DNA from: Chitinophaga solisilvae
GTDB taxonomy: Bacteria > Bacteroidota > Bacteroidia > Chitinophagales > Chitinophagaceae
Length of the DNA: 64,000 bases
Reading direction: 5' to 3'
Assembly: GCF_009928525.1 (NCBI RefSeq)
Contig: NZ_JAABOK010000006.1
Location: forward strand, 434,001 to 498,000
The translations under genes and the position numbers were made by a program. Below are positions 33,416 through 42,013 of the stretch, in pieces; position 1 is the first letter of the stretch; the number at the start of each line of letters is the position of its first letter. The notes beneath the pieces are model-generated. The model had not been told where the DNA came from. It saw only the letters and a program-made list of their open reading frames with translations, and made no database searches.

Positions 33416-35359
33416 TCAGAAGTCCCACTCATCTTTTCCGGAGGCTGGTGCGGGAGGGGCGCCGGAAGGACTATCCTCTTCTTCCTGCCGGTCCGGCTCC
33501 CGGTCGCGGTGACGCCTGTGCGCAGGTTCTTCTTCTGTGTCTTCCTCATCACGGCCCTGCAGCTGTGCCTGGCTGATGATGAAAGCATCAACGTTGCTGA
33601 TGAAAGTGGAGAAACGTTTGTCATCTTCAAAGGTGACAGGGTTGTAATCTGCCACAGAATTGAGTATTTCGTAACCCAGCTTGGCCTTGTTATACAGAAT
33701 GGTTGTTTTCGGACGCTGATGTTTCATGCCCTGGTACAGCATTTCCACTACCTTCCACCAGTTGCCGCCGGCAGGTACCAGTTGTTTTACCACTTCCGGA
33801 TGACTGAGTATGCGTTTAATCACGAAGTACAACTCGTCATAGATGATGGGGGAGATAACGTTAGCCATACCGGAACAGTGGGTAGACAGGTTATACTGCA
33901 GATCTTCCACGGCCTGCATAACAGGCTGACGGGAAACATAACTGTCAGGGTTCGGACTGTCCTGTGCACGCTGTATGTAGCGGGCCACTTCCATAATCAG
34001 GATGCGCCAGCATTTCGGGAACTCGCGGTTCACCACTACATCGTCGGTAACCGGTGCATTGCCGAAGTTGAATACCTGTTTGTAGAACATCTGTCTTTCA
34101 GCAGGCCGGGTACGGTCAACTATTCTGCCGGTTCTGGGATGGGTGAATTTATTGGAGAACACATACAGCTGCAGATCTTCCCGCAGTTGTGTATCAGCAA
34201 TCTGGATGTTGCCGCGTACCATGAATTTATGTGTAAAGAAATTCACGACGCTGAAAATATCCAGTTCATCACCGAGCGTCATAGAGTAGAACATCTGCGC
34301 CGCGCAACGGATATTATCTGCCAGCACCTGTACCACAGAGGCGTCTTCATCGAGGAATACCACGCTGAAATCAGGAGAGCCGTCATCTTCCGTGGTTTCC
34401 GTATCATCTTCCCAGCCGGGTGTATTTTCTATTTCATTCATGAAGATGGGCAGCAAGGTGTCTATATTGCCGGCGGTTACCGGCAGTATGGATTGCTTGA
34501 TCATTCTGATCAGCTTCGGGATCATGACGGCCGGAATATCATCGAAGTATTTGGAGTGCTTCAGCAGTTCCAGTTCCTTGCTGTTGGAGACATAGTTACC
34601 CACTACCTTTTCCACGAAATTGTTAAATGTCAGGGAAGAGAAAGAGGGATTGCCTTTCAGCAGGTCGAGTATGACCGGGCTGGTTTCCGAATTGAAGGTA
34701 ACATCTACCTTATCTGCATGGATGTACTGGCGGGCGGCGCTGACCTGCGTGTAGGCGACTACGTTACGCTTGCCGGCGCGGTTGCCGAAAATGAAGTTGG
34801 TGAGTCCGTTTACTTCCGTGTATCCTGCATTATATCCCATCGCCAGCAGGTAGTTGACGATGCCGGGATAGCTGAGAATAGTGCGGGTATTGAGATCCAG
34901 GTTGTTCCAGTTATTGGCCAGCCGGTCGGTGAAATCAAATTTCAGCAGGGAGAGTTTTTCTTCTGCATCAATATATTCTTCCAGGCTGTATACCTTGTAG
35001 GTACTGCCGTTGCTGATGGTGGCAGCTTTTGCGTCGTAATTGTTGCGGTTAACGGCGTTATAGAAAGTGTACAGCAGGCTGTCATCTTCCCATTGCTGTT
35101 CTTCCTTGTATTTGCTGCCTATGCGACGCGCTTTGAGCGGCAGGGTGATAAAATCGGCGACCGATGTATCATCAGGCCCCTGCCAGCCATTATCATAATC
35201 GCGGGTGAGAATGGGCTTGCTGATGAGATCGTTGAGATAAGCCAGTTGTCCCTTTACGTTCACATCGATGTCTGCGCTGACCCCATTGGTCGTAACATTG
35301 GTTCTGCGTATTTTAACGCCGTTGGACGAAGGGAAAAAGTTGAGCGTTGCCATTGACAT
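33416..35359 (-). CDS. Large cassette protein (647 residues), unknown
   Basis: I do not recognise this protein. The first 50 residues are beta-like (LNFFPSSNGVKIRRTNVTTNGVSADIDVNV); the bulk (60-600) is mixed alpha/beta with many aromatic residues and no obvious enzyme motif; an acidic stretch lies at about 318-333 (EDDTETTEDDGSPD); the last 45 residues are highly charged and disordered, ending KDEWDF. Length, lack of signal peptide and lack of active-site motifs favour a structural or recognition subunit. Two ATGs six bases apart (35359, 35353) are possible starts. A 615-codon open frame runs antisense through nearly the whole gene and is taken as a shadow. It follows the subtilisin gene by 15 bp. 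Confidence 0.6.
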   Translation of the reverse strand: MSMATLNFFPSSNGVKIRRTNVTTNGVSADIDVNVKGQLAYLNDLISKPILTRDYDNGWQGPDDTSVADFITLPLKARRIGSKYKEEQQWEDDSLLYTFYNAVNRNNYDAKAATISNGSTYKVYSLEEYIDAEEKLSLLKFDFTDRLANNWNNLDLNTRTILSYPGIVNYLLAMGYNAGYTEVNGLTNFIFGNRAGKRNVVAYTQVSAARQYIHADKVDVTFNSETSPVILDLLKGNPSFSSLTFNNFVEKVVGNYVSNSKELELLKHSKYFDDIPAVMIPKLIRMIKQSILPVTAGNIDTLLPIFMNEIENTPGWEDDTETTEDDGSPDFSVVFLDEDASVVQVLADNIRCAAQMFYSMTLGDELDIFSVVNFFTHKFMVRGNIQIADTQLREDLQLYVFSNKFTHPRTGRIVDRTRPAERQMFYKQVFNFGNAPVTDDVVVNREFPKCWRILIMEVARYIQRAQDSPNPDSYVSRQPVMQAVEDLQYNLSTHCSGMANVISPIIYDELYFVIKRILSHPEVVKQLVPAGGNWWKVVEMLYQGMKHQRPKTTILYNKAKLGYEILNSVADYNPVTFEDDKRFSTFISNVDAFIISQAQLQGRDEEDTEEEPAHRRHRDREPDRQEEEDSPSGAPPAPASGKDEWDF

Positions 35360-35374
35360 TATTGTTTAAAAGAA

Positions 35375-36802
35375 TTATGATAAAATAGCGTTCAGCATTT
35401 TGAAAGAATCAGCCAGGTTGAGCAGGCCATAACCTGCGCGTTGATCCCGTACTTTACTCGTAAGCCTGTCGGACGTATTTTTCAGGATATAGTTGATATC
35501 GTTGTTGGATAATTTTTTTCCTTTCTCTGCGGCGTAGGATTTCATCAGCGCTACGGCGCCGCTTACGAAGGGCGAGGCCTGGGAGGTACCGGAAGAAAGC
35601 GCATAGCCGTTGTTGAGATAGGAGCTGTATATATTGGATCCGGGGGCTACCACACTGATATTGGCGCCAAAGGAAGTGAAGCCTGTTACCTGTCCGCCGT
35701 TATCCACCGCGCCAACGGCGAATACGCCTTCGAGTGCGCCGGGATAGTATTTTTCGGAGGTGCCGTCATTACCGCTGGCGGCTACAATCGTAACGTTTTT
35801 GCTGAGTGCATACTTCACGATGTCTTCATGAGGCAGCCCGCCGCCGGAATGCTTAATACCCAGGCTCATATTGATGACATCCGCGCCATTGTCCACCGCC
35901 CATTTAATGCCGTTGTTGATATTATCCACAATGCCTGCGCCTACGATACGTTCTCCGCTGCGCATGGCGGCGAGTACGCGCACCACCATCAGGCTGCACG
36001 ACGGGCATACGCCTTCATTCATTTTAAGTCCGCGTGCTGCCAGGATGCCCGATACATGGGTGCCGTGGCCTACCTGGTCTTCCGGGAGGGCGTTGATGTT
36101 CAGTACATCGCCAATGAAGGAAGAGGTATCCAGTCCCTGCAGGTCTACAAAATTTTTACGCAGCACTATTTTATCTTCCAGTTCCGGGTGGCTGAAGGTA
36201 GCGCCGGTATCGAGAACGGCTATACGAATATCCCTGACGCCTTTGGTCCATTCTTTCGCGTAGGGGAGATAGATCATATCGCCGGGATCAGTAGCGGGTA
36301 CAGTGAGCGCAGCGGCCACTTCTCCCGGAAATTCTGTTGTGCCGATCTGCAGGGTACGGAGTTCCGCCACAAAGGGCAGGTGTCTGATCTGTGCTATGGC
36401 ATTGTCCGGCAGGCTCCCATGCTGCTGCAGGATGAGACGGTAGGTAAGATGGAGGCGGGAGGCCTGTTCGTCGGAGCTCCATTGCCCGGGCGTACGGGGC
36501 TTGTATTCACGCGTTGTCCAGAAGCGGAAGTGATGCTCCGCGAAGATGCGGTCTATATCAGGATGGAATCTTTCCACCACATTGGTTTTATCGCTGATGA
36601 AATCCATCCAGTACGGAACCGGCTCCGGGAGAAGATCCCGGACGGCAGTCACTACTTTGATGATGATGTGCTCTTTCATGAACGCGTGATCGTTATGTAT
36701 ACGCAATAGGTATCTGTTCTCAGACGGATCTGAAATTCGTTTTCGGGGAAGCAAACGGCAATAGTACGACTGGCAACGTGGACGCTGCGGTGTAGCAGAC
36801 AT
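35375..36802 (-). CDS. Subtilisin-family (S8) serine peptidase, first gene of the cassette
   Basis: The 475-residue protein has an intact S8 triad: Asp198 (IAVLDTGATFSHPEL), His246 (GHGTHVSGI) and Ser407 (SGTSQASPFVSG), with oxyanion Asn345 (AASGNDG). Residues about 45-185 form an N-terminal extension with a possible I9-like or recognition domain. There is no signal peptide, so it appears to act in the cytoplasm or to leave by a non-Sec route. An internal ATG at 36679 (MKEHIIIKV) is an alternative start. It heads the nine-gene cassette downstream of a 562-bp divergent intergenic region. Peptidase activity could mature or trigger the lytic proteins made from the same transcript. Confidence 0.87.
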   Translation of the reverse strand: MSATPQRPRCQSYYCRLLPRKRISDPSENRYLLRIHNDHAFMKEHIIIKVVTAVRDLLPEPVPYWMDFISDKTNVVERFHPDIDRIFAEHHFRFWTTREYKPRTPGQWSSDEQASRLHLTYRLILQQHGSLPDNAIAQIRHLPFVAELRTLQIGTTEFPGEVAAALTVPATDPGDMIYLPYAKEWTKGVRDIRIAVLDTGATFSHPELEDKIVLRKNFVDLQGLDTSSFIGDVLNINALPEDQVGHGTHVSGILAARGLKMNEGVCPSCSLMVVRVLAAMRSGERIVGAGIVDNINNGIKWAVDNGADVINMSLGIKHSGGGLPHEDIVKYALSKNVTIVAASGNDGTSEKYYPGALEGVFAVGAVDNGGQVTGFTSFGANISVVAPGSNIYSSYLNNGYALSSGTSQASPFVSGAVALMKSYAAEKGKKLSNNDINYILKNTSDRLTSKVRDQRAGYGLLNLADSFKMLNAILS

Positions 36803-37164
36803 ACGTTGTTCATGTACAGTACGGATACTATGTGCCGTAAGCTGTAACAGCTATAAGTGTTGACCGGCGTATATCTGCCGGTAACAATACAAAAGCGGCG
36901 GCGCTGAAGGATTGCATGCGCGGAGTGTGGCTGCCCTGAAAGTGTTCATGAATCAGGGTATCGCCGTATCCCTGCGGTAGTGCAGTGTGTAGTGACAGTT
37001 GCCGGGCCGCCTGTTGCGATGCCGGAATAAAATTTTACATCATGAAAAAATTGTTGCGCAGATCTTCAGTATTGTCCGGTTAGTAATAGCAAAGGTAAAA
37101 TTGACACGCTTCGAACATTGTGCTCTATTGGATTTGAGGTGTTACGTGCTAATCGTCTGAAATT

Positions 37165-37197
37165 TGGGGTCTGGACTTAATACCTGGGGTCTGGACT
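37165..37197. repeat. Two 13-bp direct repeats TGGGGTCTGGACT
   Basis: TGGGGTCTGGACT occurs at 37165-37177 and again at 37185-37197, a 20-bp start-to-start interval (about two helical turns), as expected of sites for a regulator binding the same DNA face. The adjacent MarR gene product is a candidate ligand, though MarR sites are usually inverted. Confidence 0.5.
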
Positions 37198-37312
37198 ATG
37201 AAGCTAGGAAATATTATGGATTCTGCAAAAAAATTATCCGGACTCCTCACGGGAAATTTATCTGCCGGCAGATTTTAACAAAATTGATGATATGACATTG
37301 ATGATTAATCAT

Positions 37313-37320
37313 TAAATTTG
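37313..37320 (+). promoter_or_regulatory. Bacteroidota -7 element TAAATTTG
   Basis: TAAATTTG matches TAnnTTTG and lies 44 bases before the SDR start at 37365, in an AT-rich stretch. A -33 element is not clear. Confidence 0.45.
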
Positions 37321-37364
37321 AATAAAACGGTAAAATATCATTTTCACCTGTAAATATTTATGTC

Positions 37365-38117
37365 ATGAAACGGTTTGAGAACAAGGTGGCATTCATCACC
37401 GGCGGTAATTCCGGTATCGGTAAAGCTGCTGCCATACTGATTGCCAGAGAAGGAGCCCGGGTGGTTATTGCAGATCTGAAAGAAAATAACGCCGTACTGG
37501 AAGAAGTACGCCGGGAAGGAACAGCAGCTATCTTTGTAACATGCGATGTATCCCGGCATGAAGACCTGAAGCAGGCGGTGGAAACCACCGTAGCGGAATT
37601 CGGCAGTCTGGATATAGCATTGAATAATGCGGGGATAGTAGATAGCGCGCCTATTCATGAGAAAACGCCGGAAGAATGGCAGCGGGTATTGAATATCAAT
37701 CTGAGCGGCGTCTTTTATGGTATGAAATACCAGATTGAACAGATGCGCCGGCAGTCTGGCGGCGGCGCTATTGTGAACATGGGTTCTATCATGAGCCAGG
37801 TTGCAGAGCAGGGCATTGCGGCATACGCCTCTTCCAAACATGGGCTGGTAGGGCTTACCAGGGTAGGCGCCCTGGAAAATGCTACACATAACATCCGGGT
37901 GAACGCTATCGGACCGGGATACGTCGAAACGCCGTTGCTGCTGGATAATTCCGCTTCCGGGACAGATTACAGAGCTTACATGGAGTCAAAACATGCCATG
38001 AAAAGATTGGGGAAACCGGAAGAAATTGCAAAAGCATTTCTCTTCCTGGCATCAGACGACGCCAGTTTCTGCACAGGCGCTTATCTGCCGGTTGACGGAG
38101 GTTACCTGATCCAGTAA
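37365..38117 (+). CDS. Classical short-chain dehydrogenase/reductase
   Basis: The 250-residue enzyme has the classical SDR plan: cofactor motif TGGNSGIG at residues 12-19, NNAG at 87-90, and the catalytic Ser141-Tyr154-Lys158 set (MGSIMS, AYASSKHG). The acidic residue after the second strand (IADLKE) favours NAD(H). The C-terminal PVDGGYLIQ is typical of family members acting on sugars, steroids or 3-oxoacyl substrates; the real substrate is unknown. A MarR regulator follows 9 bp later, so this is probably a small self-regulated detoxification or redox operon. Confidence 0.9.
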   Translation: MKRFENKVAFITGGNSGIGKAAAILIAREGARVVIADLKENNAVLEEVRREGTAAIFVTCDVSRHEDLKQAVETTVAEFGSLDIALNNAGIVDSAPIHEKTPEEWQRVLNINLSGVFYGMKYQIEQMRRQSGGGAIVNMGSIMSQVAEQGIAAYASSKHGLVGLTRVGALENATHNIRVNAIGPGYVETPLLLDNSASGTDYRAYMESKHAMKRLGKPEEIAKAFLFLASDDASFCTGAYLPVDGGYLIQ

Positions 38118-38126
38118 TATATCTTT

Positions 38127-38576
38127 ATGAAGAAAAATAAAAACGCGCGCGGAGAAGCGCTACCTGCACGCAGACTGCTGGGTATTAACCTGGTCAGAAC
38201 ATTTAACCAGGTGTACGAGCAGTCGCAGGTATTCTTTGCTGCATACGGATTAACCTCCCAGCAGTACAATGTGCTGAAGATACTGCTGGATGCAGACATG
38301 CCCATGTCTACCTCCGGTATACTGGAGAAGATGATTGAGAAGAATGCCGGCGTATCCCGGCTGGTAGACAGGCTGGTGCTGAAACACCTCGTGAAGAAGA
38401 AAGACAGTGCAGCAGATAAACGGCTGATTGACGTAATGCTCACCACCGAAGGAAAAACACTGGTGCGTACCGTAACGGCCCACCTGGAGGACGTAGATGA
38501 CGTGTACGCCGCACTGAATGACAAAGAAGTGGCCACGCTTAACCGGCTGCTGGAGAAACTGAGAAATGATCCGTAG
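38127..38576 (+). CDS. MarR-family transcriptional regulator
   Basis: The 149-residue protein has a winged-helix MarR fold: helices at about residues 20-45, recognition region SQQYNVLKILLDADMPMSTSGILEKMIEKNAGVSRLVDRLVLKHLVKKKDSAADKRLIDV with the D-K-R wing, and dimerisation helices at both ends. Such proteins repress nearby genes and release DNA on binding a phenolic or oxidant ligand. It lies 9 bp after the SDR gene and is followed immediately by a terminator, so it very likely regulates this two-gene operon. Confidence 0.88.
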   Translation: MKKNKNARGEALPARRLLGINLVRTFNQVYEQSQVFFAAYGLTSQQYNVLKILLDADMPMSTSGILEKMIEKNAGVSRLVDRLVLKHLVKKKDSAADKRLIDVMLTTEGKTLVRTVTAHLEDVDDVYAALNDKEVATLNRLLEKLRNDP

Positions 38577-38607
38577 TCCGGACCTGAAAAGGTTCCGGAC
38601 TTTTTTT
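38575..38607 (+). terminator. Rho-independent terminator of the SDR-marR operon
   Basis: An AGTCCGGACCT / AGGTTCCGGACT stem with one bulged base and a 4-nt GAAA-type loop is followed by seven Ts. It overlaps the MarR stop codon. Confidence 0.85.
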
Positions 38608-38698
38608 ACCTGAAACAGGTATTTTCTTAACAGAAAGAATCAAAATTTCAATCGATTGTTTAAATTGACATTATTCCACAGAACTGATTCTCTTTGTT

Positions 38699-41626
38699 AT
38701 GAAAGCTATACCAACCGGGAGATGGCTGTTCCTTCTCCTTTTTTGCAGCGGGGCAGCCAGTGCGCAGCTCAGGCCGGTCATCCTGCCGGAAGCCACGCAT
38801 GTTGCAGGCATCAGCCATGATACCATTTTCCTGGTTAATGGCAGCACATACGCCTTCACCGTTGACTCGCCGGAAGATCAGGGACCCGTATCCACCGGAG
38901 CAGATGTACCTACCTTACTGGCAGAGTTACCTCCGCAGCCTGGACAACAGTACACCGTAACTAACGCTCACGGCACTACGAAGCAGTCAGGTATGATTGT
39001 TACCGGAGACAGGCTGCTGCTGACCAATGGCCGGAAAACGGCCGTATTCCGGCTGCTGCTGCAACCGCTGGCACTGAATGCCAGACTGACATTGCTGCAA
39101 CCTTACCTGACGGCTGCTACGCAAAAGGATATTACACTGCACTTTACCGCCGGCCAGCGATCACCTGACGCCACCGTACAGTTTGAACTGCCGGAGCAGA
39201 TTGTCATCACACCGGAAAACACTACTGTCAACATCATCGGCCGGGGAGCCGTAAAACTGAAAGACCTGGCTTCCCAATCAATCGGCCGCACCGGCACAAA
39301 ATACTCCTATACCCGCACCGGCACCTTTGACATAGAACGGCACAGACTCACACTACGCCACCTGGATCTCCGGCCTGCCAACGGCCCGGATGTAGTACTG
39401 ACTATCCGGAACGTTACAGTGCCCGCACCCGGAGCCTATCACTTCAAGGCCAGTTATATCACCGCACAGCCGGCAGTACTGCATAGTGAAACCACTGCTG
39501 CCACGTTAACGGCTACACGTCATATTGCTGATCTGGAAAGAGTGGTGGCAAGCGGACAACCTTTTCATACTATCTCCCATGACTATACGAATATGAGCTT
39601 CCGCTGGAACGCGGTTGCGGACAATAAAAATGTGGTTCTTCAGCAATCGCCGGACAGTGGCATCACCTGGCAGTCCTGCCGGGCAGTCATCACCGGCAAT
39701 ACAGCAATGGTCACCGGTCTGCTGCCGGACAGGCTGTATGCCTTCCGCCTCGCCGTGAAAAGCGGCAGCAACAAAGGATATTCCAATACCGTATACGGTT
39801 TCACGGGGATGATGGATATTAAACGCTTCGGCGCCGCCGGCAAACCAGGAGATGACTATACTGCTGCAGTCAACGCTGCGGTACTGTACCTGCACCGCAT
39901 CGGCGGGGGCACGCTGCGCTTCTCCGAAGGGAGCTACGGCGTACGTACCGTTCACCTGCAGAGCAACGTATACCTGTATGTAGATAAAACCGCTACCATC
40001 AAGGCATTACCAGGTGCAGACGCACCGGAAACAACCTGGTTCAGCGATAAACGCTACCGCTCCGGCCTTTCGCCCACTGATACAGGTCCCTACGCTGATC
40101 CGGAAAACTACCTCACCAAACAGGATGTAGGCCACCACTATTTCCGCAATGCCATGTTCTTCGGAGAAAGACTGGATAATGTGAAAATCATCGGAAACGG
40201 CCGTATCACCGGCGATGGTCATCTCGCTACCAGTGATAAAGTCATGAACAATACACCGGATAAGCGCGCTGATAAAATGTTTGTACTCAAATGCTGCACC
40301 AACCTGGAAATCGGAGGCATATACCGCCCGGAAGACCTGTGGTACGATGAAACCACAGATGAACCGTATTATACCGGTAACGGGGGTACGAAAATTACAG
40401 ACCAGGGCAATATGCTGCATATAGACCAGGCCGGACATTTTGTATTGCTCGCCACAGGTACGGATAGTATCTATGTACATAATATCTATTTCGGGAAATA
40501 CAGTCAGCGCAACGCCCGCGATATTTTCGACTTTATGGCCTGCAATCAGGTAATGGCTACCAATATATATTCCCGTGTCAGCTCCGATGACATCATCAAG
40601 CCGGGATCTGACTGCTCCCTCGGATTTACCCGTCCCGCAAGGCATTACCGGGTACGCAATATTATCGGAGACACCAACTGCAACCTGTTTCAGATAGGCT
40701 CCGAAACTGCGGATGATATCACGGACATCTGCGTGGATAATATCTGGGTGCTGGGCGCGAACAAAGCAGGGTTTTCCATCTCCACCAACGACGGAGGACA
40801 CATCAAGGACATACACCTGAACTGCGGCCATACCGGGCGGATTCACGCCCGCTCGCGCATGTACCGGACCGCTGCGCCGTTTTTCCTCTCCATCTCCAAC
40901 CGGGCCAGGGTGCTGGGCGCCGTCACCGGTAAATATACCTTCACAGAAAACGGCAGGCAACGTGAAGAGCTGCTGGTGAAAAATGTAAACATCGGCAGCG
41001 TGGAAAATATCCTTATCAACGGCATTGATATAACAGCAGTATACAGCGGCAGTTCCTACAACGGGCAACGCTGGAAATCCTACGATGGCTCCCAGAAGCG
41101 CGCTACCTCCATTATTGCCGGCTACGCATTGCCGGATACGGACAGTGTTAGCGGCGGGCTTGATTTCCGGTTACCCGATGGCAGACATACGGGATATATC
41201 GAAAACGTTTCCTTCACGGATGTACATATCACCGATAAAGGAGGAAATCCCTTGTCAGATACAGCCTGCACACCACCGGAACTGGGTGTGGGACAGTACA
41301 ATGCCGCCAATCTTAAAGTACAGCCTGCCTATGGATTGTGGGCGCGGCATGTAACAGGACTGACAGTAAAGGAAAGTTCATTCCGGTATGAGAAGAGAGA
41401 CAGCCGTTATGCCCTGTTCCTGGAAGATGTAAAGGGAGCCGTGCTTTCGGGCGTCAGCGCCGTACGTGCTGCGGATGCCGAGCATGTCATTAAAGTAAAG
41501 CGATCTTCCGGAATCAGCATCAGCAGCTTACTGTATTTTGAAGATGAATGGAATCAACATCCAAGGGAAGCGCCGGAAATAAAATACGCGGGAGATGCCG
41601 CCACAGCTGCATTCCCGCGTAAGTAA
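38699..41626 (+). CDS. Secreted GH28-like right-handed beta-helix glycanase
   Basis: The 975-residue product has a signal peptide (cleavage after GAASA, residue 21). Residues about 25-365 contain beta-sandwich domains, one of fibronectin type III style (NMSFRWNAVADNKNVVLQQSPDSGITWQSC). From about residue 370 a pectin-lyase-like parallel beta-helix begins with DIKRFGAAGKPGDDYTAAVNAAV, the usual GH28/pectate-lyase-fold entry, and carries paired Asp630-Asp631 (VSSDDIIKPGSD), matching the DD motif of polygalacturonases, with the NDGGHI stretch further on. Substrate is likely a plant-type acidic polysaccharide but could be another glycan. It is monocistronic and ends 12 bp from the convergent small gene. 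Confidence 0.78.
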   Translation: MKAIPTGRWLFLLLFCSGAASAQLRPVILPEATHVAGISHDTIFLVNGSTYAFTVDSPEDQGPVSTGADVPTLLAELPPQPGQQYTVTNAHGTTKQSGMIVTGDRLLLTNGRKTAVFRLLLQPLALNARLTLLQPYLTAATQKDITLHFTAGQRSPDATVQFELPEQIVITPENTTVNIIGRGAVKLKDLASQSIGRTGTKYSYTRTGTFDIERHRLTLRHLDLRPANGPDVVLTIRNVTVPAPGAYHFKASYITAQPAVLHSETTAATLTATRHIADLERVVASGQPFHTISHDYTNMSFRWNAVADNKNVVLQQSPDSGITWQSCRAVITGNTAMVTGLLPDRLYAFRLAVKSGSNKGYSNTVYGFTGMMDIKRFGAAGKPGDDYTAAVNAAVLYLHRIGGGTLRFSEGSYGVRTVHLQSNVYLYVDKTATIKALPGADAPETTWFSDKRYRSGLSPTDTGPYADPENYLTKQDVGHHYFRNAMFFGERLDNVKIIGNGRITGDGHLATSDKVMNNTPDKRADKMFVLKCCTNLEIGGIYRPEDLWYDETTDEPYYTGNGGTKITDQGNMLHIDQAGHFVLLATGTDSIYVHNIYFGKYSQRNARDIFDFMACNQVMATNIYSRVSSDDIIKPGSDCSLGFTRPARHYRVRNIIGDTNCNLFQIGSETADDITDICVDNIWVLGANKAGFSISTNDGGHIKDIHLNCGHTGRIHARSRMYRTAAPFFLSISNRARVLGAVTGKYTFTENGRQREELLVKNVNIGSVENILINGIDITAVYSGSSYNGQRWKSYDGSQKRATSIIAGYALPDTDSVSGGLDFRLPDGRHTGYIENVSFTDVHITDKGGNPLSDTACTPPELGVGQYNAANLKVQPAYGLWARHVTGLTVKESSFRYEKRDSRYALFLEDVKGAVLSGVSAVRAADAEHVIKVKRSSGISISSLLYFEDEWNQHPREAPEIKYAGDAATAAFPRK

Positions 41627-41638
41627 CCATTACCCTGA

Positions 41639-42013
41639 TTATTTGGCCCTGACGGCCTTATCGATGGTAATCACCAGTTTCTTTTCATCAATATCTTTCA
41701 GTGGTACTTCTGTTTCATCATGGGTAAAATATACTTTTTGCTGCAGCGTTTCGCCTTTATTCAGGCCGTCTTCAAACAATGCAATACCATAAAGGTCCTT
41801 ATCTGTTTCAGAGGTAATGGCTATACGAATTTCAGCCAGGTTATACGCGCCGTTGTTTTTTACCGTTACCGTACCCTTGCTGTAGGTAAAGCTGATACCT
41901 TTGATAGTAGCCAGATAGGTTGCATTGGTGCTGACAGGGCCTTTGTATGTTTGCGCATAGCTGCCGGTGCTGCCCGCGATCATCAGTGATACCAGTACAA
42001 TCAGTTGTTTCAT
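41639..42013 (-). CDS. Small secreted beta-sandwich protein, unknown
   Basis: The 124-residue product has a signal peptide (cleaved after SYAQ, residue 21) and a single beta-sandwich-like domain whose pattern (GTVTVKNNGAYNLAEIRIAITSETDKDLYGIALFEDGLNKGETLQQKVYF) resembles FxLYD-type domains that occur in exported proteins. It starts one base after the stop of the DUF1080 gene and is surely co-transcribed with it. No enzyme motif. Role unknown; perhaps a partner of the DUF1080 protein. Confidence 0.65.
   Translation of the reverse strand: MKQLIVLVSLMIAGSTGSYAQTYKGPVSTNATYLATIKGISFTYSKGTVTVKNNGAYNLAEIRIAITSETDKDLYGIALFEDGLNKGETLQQKVYFTHDETEVPLKDIDEKKLVITIDKAVRAK

Larger units (their letters stand above)
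36803..37364. other. 562-bp divergent intergenic region between subtilisin and SDR genes
   Basis: No convincing gene is visible on either strand; the longest frames are short and poor. The right part is AT-rich and holds a direct repeat (37165-37197) and a TAAATTTG element (37313-37320). The left part (36803-37030) is GC-richer, could carry the promoter and leader of the cassette, and contains a small GCCGG-rich hairpin near 36861-36883 (CCGGCG...TGCCGG). No terminator is apparent. Confidence 0.5.

Noticed and set aside
33509..35356. 615-codon plus-strand open frame antisense to the 647-residue cassette gene
   Set aside because: It mirrors the sense gene over almost its whole length, has an amino-acid composition dominated by His, Val, Ile, Gln and Arg typical of antisense shadows, and no domain is recognisable. 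The sense gene fits the operon spacing.
35828..36709. 293-codon plus-strand frame opposite the subtilisin gene
   Set aside because: It is antisense to a gene with an intact catalytic triad, and its translation has no recognisable motif.
24894..36802. Interpretation as a prophage or extracellular contractile injection system
   Set aside because: No sheath, tube, baseplate, spike, AAA+ loader, capsid, portal, terminase, integrase or attachment sites are visible. Lysins alone are not enough.
40007..41068. 353-codon minus-strand frame within the GH28-like gene
   Set aside because: It is the antisense shadow of a well-supported beta-helix gene. The translation is Val/Ile/His-rich without motifs.
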